Source: Isoetes taiwanensis (Eukaryota > Streptophyta > Lycopodiopsida > Isoetales > Isoetaceae). Taken from it: a stretch of DNA of 64,000 nucleotides. This document shows, one piece after another, positions 55,372 through 64,000 of this stretch. The notes below the pieces were generated by a model. It was given only the letters and a program-made list of their open reading frames with translations, ran no database searches and was not told where the DNA came from. Every line of letters starts with the position of its first letter. Position 1 is the stretch's first letter. The stretch covers positions 14,276,902-14,340,901 of the forward strand of contig JAJEKV010000006.1 in NCBI GenBank assembly GCA_021234155.1, given 5' to 3'. Both the position numbers and the translations under genes were made by a program.

Positions 55372-57492
55372 CTAGAGTGTCTGCAAAACAAATTCAAAAT
55401 CAATAGAGTCTTTAGACGAGGGTTAGAGATGATAATATTTACCTCAAATGGTGTGATAGACATGGAATGTGATATCGGGGTGGCTGCGTTATTCGCTATC
55501 ACAACTGGCAACATTTTACCCTCCCATTTCAGACAACGTCCACAAAATGGACAACCTTCATCACCCTCTTCTTCTGCCTCAGGAAGCATTGGAAGTGCAG
55601 GATCTAGAGGAGTGTCATGACCACTACGCTCAGAAAAAATCTCAAATCTTTGCATTCGAGGTAGCAGCTCCAGCAGTAAGTCTTCACATGCCTTTAGCTC
55701 AATTTCAGTTTCTGTTAATTCCTTATTTAATTGTTTCAGCCCAGGCAACACTGTACCATTTAGCTCTTCATCCTTTAGTTCGCTTACAACCCGAACACCC
55801 TCTGCTGCTTTCGAATTTGCTGTCATGATTGATTGCAATCTGTGCAAATCAGCTCTAATTTCTGATGCTTTATGCTCCATCACCTCAATCTTTCTTTTGA
55901 TATCATTTTTCCTATCCTCGTTTGCTTGCAATCGTTGCTTGCATCTATCAAACCTAGCTGATGTTGCAGCCAACCATTCCTTCACAAGTCTGCCATAGTC
56001 TGCAAAACAAAACACTACGTATATGTCAGCCTCCTAACATAGTAAGCCACGTACTGATGGAAAACCACAATCACACACCACACAACACAAGGTAGTCTCT
56101 ACACACCACCACATACCACGCACCACACAACATACGCTGCACAGTACACACCACACAACACGCTGTGATGGTGGTGGTGGTGTTTGTGGTGGTGGTGGTG
56201 GGGTGGCGGCGGTGGTGGTGTGTGTGTGGTGGTGGTGGTGGTGGTGGTGTGTGTGGTGGTGGTGAGGTGTGGTGGTGGTGGTGGTGGGGTGTGTGGTGGT
56301 GGTGGAGTGTGGTGTGGGACATGGTGGAGTGTGGTGATGGGGTGTGGTGGTGGGGTGTGGTGTGGTGGTGGTGGAGTGTGGGGTGTGGTGGTGGGGTGTG
56401 GTGTGGTTGTGGTGGAGTGTGGTGGTGGTGGATTGTGGTGTGGGACATGGTGGAGTCTGGTGGTGTGGTGTGGTGGTGGTGGAGTGTGGTGGTGATGGAG
56501 GAGTGTGGTGGTGGTGGTGGAGTGTGGTGGTGGTGGAGGAGTGTGGTGATGGTGGTGGTGCGTGTGGTGGTGGTGGTGGAGTGTGGTGGTGGTGTGTGTG
56601 GTGTGGGAGTGTGGCGGTGGGAGATGGTAGAGTGTAGTGGTGGGAGATCGTGGGGGTGTGGTGTGGGACATGGTGGATGCCAACAACTCACCACCACCAC
56701 ACATACCTCATCTATCATTCTGGCATCCATTGCACGAAATGCCCCACAGATGGCATCATAGAGACACAACATGACAATACAGCCAACATGATGCAATTTG
56801 GTAGTAGACATACCTGATTCTTGAAGTGGATTTGATGTTACCTTTTCTGTGTTGATAGAAACAATCTAGATCAAGCTTGAGATTTTTTTCTGTTGTAACA
56901 CAACTAATAATTGAACATACCTGCAATGGCATGTTTTGGTCTCAGAACATTGCTCTGCTTTTCTGTTTTGATTGTGAGTTCAGATTGAATGTGTGGTCTA
57001 GAGGAACCTGATTTGGTTTTTTCCCTATCATCTTCATCATCCCTGTCACTTTTACTATTTTCTTCCTCGTCAGGTTGGATTTGCCTATGCTTTCTCTTGG
57101 GTCTAGAAGAACTGGCCTCTGCTTTCTCATTGGGAGTTTTATAATAATCCGAGAAGCTCTTCCAATTAACAGCCTCCCCCTTTATATGCAGATAATAAGC
57201 CACTGCCCAGGTTCCAGGAGCCATTCCACCCCATGTATGTGGCTTCCCTGTAATTCTTTTGTAAATTTGCATGAACTCTTTGTATTGTTCATTGCTCAGA
57301 TTCTTCAACCTGTACAAGAAAACATATGCCTTAATTTTTCAGTTTGAACAAAACATTTGGGGGAAAATACCTGTAGCCAGATTTATTTGGAACTCTGTCA
57401 CCCCAAAGCTTCTTTAGATCTTCGTGGGGCACAATCTCTTGTTTGAGGAGAGATTTCATCGTGTAACCAGTGGCGTTCAATTCTGACTCCAT
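55372..57492 (-). CDS. Gene A2: coiled-coil / CPFC-motif protein, apparently open
   Basis: Exon 1 57492-57371 (MESELNATGYTMKSLLKQEI … KLWGDRVPNKSGY, donor GTATTTTC). Exon 2 57309-56921 joins in phase (LKNLSNEQYKEFMQIYKRIT, WAVAYYLHIKGEAVNWKSF, then basic-acidic SSRPKRKHRQIQPDEEENSK). Small exons at 56841-56814 and near 56721 are likely but not phase-proven. The large exon 55999-55443 is a coiled coil (DRCKQRLQANEDRKNDIKRK) ending in acidic EEEGDEG and CPFCGRCLKWEGK, a possible zinc site. A last exon 55380-55372 adds TL and stop. No lesion is visible, unlike paralogue A1. A GGTGG-rich intron tract separates its parts. Function unknown; perhaps an accessory protein of this transposon family. 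Confidence 0.55.
56060..56715. repeat. Second strand-switching GGTGG/CCACC microsatellite
   Basis: Seen: CACACCAC words at 56075-56160, then 500 bases of GGTGGTGGTGTGG on the plus strand to 56680, then CCACCACCAC at 56690-56702. It sits in an intron of gene A2. Same composition and inversion pattern as 48306-49130. Confidence 0.85.
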
Positions 57493-57494
57493 TA

Positions 57495-58986
57495 GGGTTC
57501 AATCGGCAAGAAGCGGCAAAAAAACAGAGGAAGAGGTGATTCTTTCTTTATTCAAAAAGGTGGACAATGACGTGGCATAAAATTCAAAATAACCGATGCT
57601 CATTACACAAGGCCCCCAAAAATTAACTCGCATTAATAATCACTATGAAAACTAGTATAAGCATGATTTTTTATACCGTCAATTCTTAACACTGTAAAAA
57701 ACCATATGTCTTTCATGGTTTTGCAAAATCATTACTAGCTTGGTCGTAGTTCTTATACTAATTTTGTAGCTTATACTAGTTTTTTAAAATTATTACTAGT
57801 TTAAAAGGTGGTTTTTAAGCATATATTGTTGATATTGTAATAGAGGATGATTTCAAATGCTAATTATTATTATTACTATATAGGTTTTTTAACACGATTT
57901 TATCGGGCTCAAGTTTTTTAAGTTGGTTCAAAGACTCCTATCAATTTTGTAAGTGTGTTGTGGTTTTCAGATGTGGTTATTACCATGCTTGTTAGTAGTC
58001 TATTATGATATGGTTTATGCAATTGGCTTTATTATATACTTGTTTCAATTGTTAAAATCACTGACTTTGAGTGTAGCTTTTTTTATTAACTATTAATTCC
58101 AACTAATATCTCTATATTTTCAAAAAGTTGCACTGCTTTTTAGAATGTGATTCTTAAGTGTAGTTATAAGCTTATGTTATGTAGATTGACTTGTTCATAT
58201 TGGTTGCAGAATGTTGTAGACTAATTTGCTCTTATTTCCAATATTTGTGGCATAATTTGGATTGGGCAAAAATTATATATCTACGATTTTGAGCAAATGT
58301 ATATTTTCTATGGTTTCGCCAGTGTATTCTTCGTGTATACTATTTAATGTTTAAAAACGCATGTGCATAATTTGTGTCAAAAGAGGAATTTGAATCAACC
58401 GAAGTATTTATCATATACTGGTTTGGGGTGTCCTTTGCATGTTTGACTTGCACTTATGTTGTGCATTGGTGGGAAGAGAAGAAATGAGGCAAATTGACTA
58501 GAAGTTTGATACTTGGAGGTAAGGCCAATTAGAAATTTGGCACCACTTTAAATAAATCCATAGGTTAGCTAATTACTCATCCAAGTTAAATACTCTTCAT
58601 GAGCTAGCTTCCATGTTTTGATTGCAATCTTCTCGAATCCTTCTATCCAATGTAGCTCGGTTCCGATAGCCAAATGGATTCATATATGATACTCAAATTG
58701 TATAATGGTTGGAGTCATTCATGAACTTTAGTAGGGCATTTGTCAAGATGCCAATTAGTAGGGCAAGGTTGCCATAGTAGGTATATGTGGGACTTGGAAT
58801 TTTTTCAGAACAATGGTGATAGAATATTCTTATGTAGGGTGGTACAACAACGGTGATAAAATATCTTATGTAGGAATGTACTTGGGAGTTGGAATTGTTC
58901 TCTCAATGTTAAGTACTGGAAGTAGGAGATCCTTATGTAGGAGGATATGGTAGCACACATTTCTTAGGTGTAGTTTTGCCCATTGT
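57495..58986. other. AT-rich stretch upstream of gene A2
   Basis: Includes the leader upstream of the A2 start on the minus strand (57493-57560) and long AT-rich DNA with repeated ACTAGTTT/TACTAG words at 57645-57800. No gene. Confidence 0.3.
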
Positions 58987-58987
58987 A

Positions 58988-59103
58988 TAGGGAAACTGCA
59001 GTTGGGATGCCATTCCGGCACATAGGGAGGGGCCCCGCGACCGGCGATAGCCGAGACCAGGTCTCCCGTGTGCCAGAATGGCAGACCAACTGCAGTTCCC
59101 CTA
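58988..59103. mobile_element. 116-bp foldback MITE with TAGGG ends
   Basis: Seen: the left arm TAGGGAAACTGCAGTTGG … GCCATTCCGGCACA and the right arm TGTGCCAGAATGGC … CCAACTGCAGTTCCCCTA pair over about 35 bases. TAGGG-type ends suggest hAT. Flanking ccattgta and caatataa are not a clean 8-bp duplication, so the family is uncertain. Confidence 0.65.
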
Positions 59104-59274
59104 CAATATAAAAGTTGGGGATCGATTTTGCTTGGAGGGTAAAGAAAATCCAAAATCCAATTGCAAGGCAAAAAAATGTATGCCTCTATGAGAAACTATG
59201 AAGAACCGCCCTGCTTGAAAGTCCTGATCTCGCAAAGTTTCCAAATTTCCTTCAACAAACTGGTCGATTCCATG

Positions 59275-59637
59275 CTAGCAGCTAAAATCTAGATAAAATT
59301 TCCGAAGGGGGAGCGGCGCTACTGGATATGGAGAGCAGGGATGGGCCCCTGCCTGCGGAGCTGCCATTTGTTCAGTCTGAATCCTTTCAATTTCTGCTAA
59401 CTCAACTCTTAACTCAATTGTTCTGTGTATCAAAGTTGTCCGGCATAGATTCATGGTGAGAAAGGCTAAGCTCGATTTGAAGCTTGGGGCAACCAGGTTC
59501 AGGATCTGTGGCTCAAAATCCCAACAACCGAACTCTGCTACAAGATCGATGACGGGAAAGTTGGAGCATCCGGAAGAGGGGATGGTCCGACGAGCACATG
59601 TTTCCTTGTCTTGTGAGGGGTAGTTTGCGGTGGTCAA
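59275..59637 (-). CDS. 120-codon ORF, unknown
   Basis: Starts MTTANYPSQDKETCARRTIP with a cysteine-containing N-terminus, then DLVAEFGCWDFEPQILNLVA, a helical RTIELRVELAEIERIQTEQM and a short proline-rich end. The leader upstream has repeated TTTTAGGGTTTTGAC. No recognised domain. It could be the first exon of a cargo gene. Confidence 0.3.
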   Translation of the reverse strand: MTTANYPSQDKETCARRTIPSSGCSNFPVIDLVAEFGCWDFEPQILNLVAPSFKSSLAFLTMNLCRTTLIHRTIELRVELAEIERIQTEQMAAPQAGAHPCSPYPVAPLPLRKFYLDFSC

Positions 59638-60322
59638 AACCCTAAAACAAGCCCGTCAAAACCCTAAAAGAAAACACTAAGGAAAACCGGAAGAGCAGGT
59701 AAAGCGAAATCAGGGGACCTGAATTCTATTCCGCGATATTGGCATCGCCACGTGTCATCGCAAGAATGCACCATGGATAAAAATCGAGACCCAACTTCTA
59801 TATTGTTTATATATTCTTGTAATGGAATGGAATGTGTCATTCTTGCAAAATGTTGTGCATAGATATACAAAAAAATTATCGAGGCAGCTTTCTCTGTTCA
59901 AAACCTATACTCACTGTTATTCAATGTTTAACAATGCAATGCTTGCTTAATAATGGACCCTGTGGTATGGAAAATATCTTTGAACACATCGTTTAACTGC
60001 AAATTATGTTTGCCATAAGTAATGAAGGTTGCAATATTTCTACATTGAGTACCTTCTCTAAATCAAGTATTTTTTCTAGCTCCTTCAAGGAAGTGATATT
60101 TCTTGTTAAAGTAATATACAAACTTAAAGATTAGAGCCCTCAAGGTAGATGTGTAAAGATATACATATAGAAGTCTAGCAAGATATATCGTTGGTTATAG
60201 AATTCTAATTACTCTCGTGGCATTTCCTATTTTTTTTAATTTTTTGGAAATCTCGTTAGGTTTGATTTAGGTTACGTTTCTTTAGATTAGGTCTTCGTTT
60301 TTTCCCTTGTCTTTTGGAACAG

Positions 60323-61243
60323 GGCAGCGGCAGAGATGGCTCTATGAAGAAGTTCGGCACCGGATCTGACGCTGAATCACACTAGTTTCAATTCACAGCA
60401 ATATGGAGTAGCGATAGTGGCAAATTCTCTGCCTATTACATGCTGCTTTCAATGAATGCTAGTGTTCATTTCATTCAGTCTGCTTTCTGTGCTTCTATCG
60501 TCAACAAGGGTATGCATTTCTAGTTTTATATCTTTATGCATTTCTACTTTCATATTTTTAGTGTGGGAATGGTAAAGAATTCTTAGTGCAAGAATGGTAA
60601 AGAATCATGGATTCTTATTTCTATATTCTTGTGATTTTACACTTCTTTTTTGCAAAAAGATAGCTTTTATTCTACAACAAGAATGAGCAGTATTCGTTGT
60701 TTAATGGTGCCATTTGTTAAAGTAATAGCATTTTGTTTTTTATTTATTGATATTTTTCCATACGACAGCAACAAGGAACTGCACTCAGATACATCTTGTA
60801 AATGACAGGATTCAAAGGGGATATTTAGAACTGTAGAATTTTCATGCAGGGCGATCCTAACTTCAGCGGCACTCTAGTTCCTTGTCTTCTCTTTCTTCTG
60901 CCAAACCATCAGCAAAATCATGGTGTCCTTTTGGAGGAGCAGGTAATGGATTCAATGCTTCTCTGCTTTGACTCTTATGCCATTGAAGTCCATTATCATT
61001 CTTGTGCATATATACCTCCCTTGGAGAGTGCTTTCAGACTAGAGAAAGGAAGGCAAAGGATGACTCTGTTTTTCAGAAGCAAATGAAGAACTACTCTTGA
61101 AGTAACAAAGGCTTAGGAAACTTTTTATGTTCTTATCTCTGCTTATACATATCGTAATTAAAGCATTTTCTTCATTCATCTTTCATACTTGCAGATGCTG
61201 GATCCAAGTGGCAACAAATTTGGAGCAAATGATGAATGCCTTG
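60323..61243 (+). CDS. Exon-like pieces on plus strand, unknown gene
   Basis: 60850-60942 (acceptor CATGCAG, donor GTAATGG) reads DPNFSGTLVPCLLFLLPNHQ, then QNHGVLLEEQ. 61195-61243 (acceptor CTTGCAG, donor GTAATG) continues in phase as MLDPSGNKFGANDECL. An upstream open piece at 60323-60385 (acceptor GGAACAG) reads GSGRDGSMKKFGTGSDAESH and stops, so it may be spurious. No family recognised. Confidence 0.3.
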
Positions 61244-61249
61244 GTAATG

Positions 61250-62090
61250 TGTTGTTCTCATTTGATCCAAGTGGCTATGACATTCCTTTGACTTCAAGCT
61301 TCTTTTTACTGCTTCCATAGATTCAATATTGCTTAAATTCAAATGAAGGGGTGAATTAGTTGGCAGGGAGATGATAAAGTTTTAGAATGATTTAAGGACT
61401 GAAATAAATTGGATCACTAAGATTGGATTGGTCTTGCATAGTATAACAAAATGAATTCTGAAATTCCAGTCCAATGTCATTCAAGGGATTTGGATTTCCC
61501 AAGGTTCGACTCCTTGGCCCTATAGAGATTTATAAATAAATTAAATGCCCCAAATCATACCTATAAAACACCACATTGTAACACCATATATCATATCTAC
61601 AAACCGTACCCATGAAACACTATATTGTACAATTTCACGCTGTATTACACCATTTTAAAGCAAAGAAGATAAATGGGGTAAAACATCTTATCACAAAACT
61701 ACTTGTATTAAGCAATATTATCTTTCGCATACTTTAAGTATGAATATGGATTAACTATACTTACCACCTCAGAAAGTTATGCTCATTTATCATATTATCG
61801 AATTGTATAAATGAACCATGTTAAACCTACCATGTAAACGAATAGTATTTGTTTATCACACCATCAAATCATATTAACCAAGTATATTGCATAACCAAAC
61901 ATGGTTTGTAAACTTTTTGGCCCACAAACCGATAACAGTTTAAATGCTTGGCTTTCACCAACAAATCATGGTTAAGAAGTCGTACTGATTCAATTTTGGG
62001 CACCTTGTGTTAATTCGCACTCCCGCAATCTCCGCTTCGGTATGCACCATCCGATTCTACCACAAAGGTGGTGCCAAAATGTGGCGTCAA
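61250..62090. other. Right flank of the transposon, AT-rich
   Basis: No coding potential. Short words such as ccaagtggc repeat at 61204 and 61267. The subterminal sequence with CCACATTTTG and TACCACAAAGGTGG lies at 62056-62087. Confidence 0.3.
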
Positions 62091-62162
62091 AATGCACGTT
62101 TTTGATACACCACAGCGTGCTTTTACCCTTATGATAATTAACCACATTTGTTTTGTACATAG

Positions 62163-62481
62163 GACACGATCACAGGCCGTGAAGGAAGTTGATCCTGATC
62201 CTGCTAAGTCGGAACCGGAAGAGGAAGAGGAGCTACAAGCAAATATTGATGTGATAACAAATAAGGTGCAGCAGTCCACAGAAGATGCTGAAGCAGGTGA
62301 TGAATTTACAAGGTGAGTAATATACAATTGATTACAATAGATATATTCTTTTGCTAATGCTGTTGTTTCCTTACACAGTTTAGTGAACCGACTGAAAAGG
62401 TTGGTTCCATTGACTCCTTATAGGGACTGTCCTCCTAAGCCTGCACCCTCTATCTTTCAAAGTGATGTTGACGGGACTTGA
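62163..62481 (+). pseudogene. Gene A1, 3' exons beyond the transposon
   Basis: Exon 62163-62312 (acceptor TACATAG, donor GTGAGT) completes the split Arg codon of the exon ending at 47310: TRSQAVKEVDPDPAKSEPEE, then an acidic and helical stretch to DEF. Exon 62379-62481 (acceptor TTACACAG) continues in phase as SLVNRLKRLVPLTPYRDCPP … QSDVDGT and stops. The phase match across 14.85 kb shows that the element sits in an intron. Upstream lesions in A1 mean that the whole is a pseudogene unless they are spliced out. Confidence 0.55.
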
Positions 62482-62580
62482 CCTCTAAGATGGTAGATGT
62501 CTATGGGAGGTAGGCTAGCATTTCAACATATTTATGTTATTTCATTCCCTAAGTCACTCATCTTATGTATTAATATGTAT

Positions 62581-62886
62581 TCTGGATTTGTGTGCAGGTA
62601 CCTTTGTAGCGGTCTTCCATCTGATTGGAAACACAAGTTTTTTATGGTTCGACCGGGGCGCCTTCCAAATTTTGTGAATTCCCTCAAGAACGGGGAGGGG
62701 AGATGCACAGAACACTAACATAAAGGAAGGGCTGGATGACATTTTGATTGCAAGATGCCAATACATATTTGTTCCAATTCTGCAAGGCCCAAATGTGGCA
62801 TTGGCAATACTTGTGTTTGCTGGTCCAGTGAAAAGCTCTTTTCCATCTATAGCTAGCCCAAGTATACAGATCCTCTCTCCTGTCAA
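62581..62886 (+). pseudogene. TE-like coding remnant downstream of gene A1
   Basis: After an acceptor-like GTGTGCAG (62598) the plus strand reads YLCSGLPSDWKHKFFMVRPG and RLPNFVNSLKNGEGRCTEH to a stop at 62718. The W-K-x-K-F-F phrase resembles a segment of plant TE-encoded proteins (GLP..WK.RFFFV), though I cannot name the family. It may be an alternative last exon of A1 or a neighbouring element. Confidence 0.3.
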
Positions 62887-63151
62887 AGGCTATGTACCCG
62901 ATGCTTAAGTGGTCCAGAAGTAAGTATGAGTTTCTGTTTTGTTTTTTATGATTTGATTATTCTCATATTGCAAGTTCTTATGCTTGATTTATTCTCACAT
63001 TGCAATTTTGTAGGTTTCATAAGCTTGTGATCAATAACATGATGCTCGGATCCAACAGCTTAAGCCATGGTAGGAAGAACTTTGATGCTCCTGTGTTCTG
63101 TCCTAAAATGCCAGAAACTAGTACCAGCAACTCTTGCATGTACATTGTGCA

Positions 63152-64000
63152 CACTGACCCCAATTTTTGGTCCACAGTTGTTTTTTAGTTGTACGGAAGT
63201 GTTGTTTTATGCCAAAAACAACACCAAAATGGCCCCAAAAGTCCACGTGGCCTGTTTATCCGGCTTTGCACAAAGAGACAGTGGTCTCTTGGCAGAAAAA
63301 TCCACGCGTAGAAAAAATTGACATGGTTTTTGTGAATTTTTGTCAACGTGTACTTTTTTCCTTCACTGTTGTTTTTTGGCGGAACCATACGTTGTTTATC
63401 TTTAAATTAGCACGTGTAGGTTTTAATTTTACTACACCTGAAAAACTAAATTACAACAGTAGAAATAAAACACTACAAAGAAAAAAAACACATAGGAAAT
63501 AGAAAATTGATGTTTTCAAGTGTTCTTTTTCGCGATGTGGACATGTTATTTCAAGTGTTGTTTTTGCAAAATTAAAAAAAAAATCACGTATGGCCTTTTT
63601 TTAATTTACAAAACCCTACATGTGTTATTGAAATCTCGCTATAGTTTTCCTAAAATAAGGACATACGAAAAAATAAAATTATTACACGTAGAAAAAATAT
63701 GTGTTTCTAATGTGGTTGTTTAACTAATGAGATATTAACACGTGGCATATTTTAAAAAAAAAACATTATTCTTGCTAATCAAATATGGACACGTGGCATA
63801 CTTTTGAAATAAAAAAAGCATTATTATCACACGTAGGAAAAAACAAAGTATTGTTTTTAATATGTCTTCTAACAAATCAAATGTTGACACGTCGCAGACA
63901 TTAAAAAAAATTCCTATAGACCACAATTTAAAAGCTAATATATTATGAACTTTATATTGCTCTTTTTATTTTAAAAAAGGAAAACCTTTTTGGGAATCGA
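63152..64000 (+). mobile_element. Left end of a further CACTA-like element (runs off window)
   Basis: Seen: CACTGACCCCAATTTTTGGT then CCACAGTTGTTTTTTAG parallels the 11.8-kb CACTA end (CACTACCACCCCAAAACTGG, GTCCACATGTTGTTTTT). The following 800 bases are filled with AAGTGTTGTTTTT, CACGTAGAAAAA and GACACGTGGCATA words, i.e. a subterminal array. CACTG instead of CACTA and an unseen right end keep this tentative. Confidence 0.6.

Larger units (their letters stand above)
47357..62128. mobile_element. 14.77-kb DNA transposon, 22-bp perfect TIRs, TSD TTAT (Sola-like?)
   Basis: Seen: 47357-47378 (GGGTAAAAGCACGCTGTGGT then GT) is the exact reverse complement of 62107-62128. TTAT flanks both ends (47353-47356, 62129-62132). 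Just inside, both ends carry a CACATTTTG word and CCACC…TTTGTGGTA. The insertion sits in an intron of gene A1: removing it restores donor AG/GTATGT, then acceptor TACATAG/GACACG, in phase. Cargo: a minus ORF (47956-48105), GGTGT/CCACC tracts, transposase (49205-52505), an FCP1-like fragment, gene A2, two foldback elements and exon-like pieces. A 4-bp duplication with this transposase type points to Sola-like elements. That name is tentative. Confidence 0.85.

Overview
The window looks like a repeat-dense nuclear segment from a land plant. The evidence is a chromodomain Ty3/gypsy element primed by initiator tRNA-Met, CACTA, hAT and Copia elements, plastid-type 23S rRNA debris, a PB1-domain retrocopy and a kelch exon of the plant BSU1/BSL phosphatase family. 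The CR1/L2-like LINE and the HGKG-type transposase make me lean towards a non-flowering plant (fern, lycophyte, bryophyte or gymnosperm). That is inference only. Introns are AT-rich and genes are sparse. Almost every coding block is inside, or broken by, a transposon.

Layout. 1-15490: a 15.1-kb interval bounded by two copies of a heat-shock-element-rich promoter (1-362, 15121-15490). It holds a 490-bp higher-order GATTC satellite, a plastid 23S fragment, a tRNA-like SINE head, a 322-bp MITE, two BSL kelch exons and scattered minus-strand exon-like islands. 15852-44108: a CACTA-like element with palindromic ACGTCGTT/AACGACGT arrays and two small ORFs. It is split by a 14-kb chromovirus (17452-31410) and by a complete 11.8-kb CACTA element (32101-43917, target duplication GGT). 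The chromovirus is itself interrupted by a PB1 retrocopy plus a LINE. The 11.8-kb CACTA carries a captured gene 5' end, two hAT MITEs with perfect 8-bp duplications, LINE and Copia debris and another CACTA end.

44655-62718: a decayed multi-exon gene (gene A1) whose intron carries a complete 14.77-kb DNA transposon (47357-62128) with perfect 22-bp terminal inverted repeats beginning GGGTAAAAGC and a 4-bp target duplication, TTAT. Inside are a broken HGKG-type transposase (49205-52505), a spliced and apparently open paralogue of A1 (gene A2, 55372-57492), an FCP1-like phosphatase fragment and mirrored GGTGT/CCACC tracts. The 322-bp MITE at 7789-8110 has the same first bases and also a 4-bp duplication (TTGC), so it is probably a non-autonomous relative. 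From 63152 another CACTA-like end runs off the window.

Most noteworthy: the GGGTAAAAGC transposon family nested inside its own kind; the chromovirus with paired 67-nt hairpins in front of two internal TATA boxes, and an ORF1 starting with the histone H3 tail (MARTKQT); the palindromic CACTA arrays; and the duplicated heat-shock promoter. Everything was read by eye. Splice sites, family names and decay calls are inferences unless stated.
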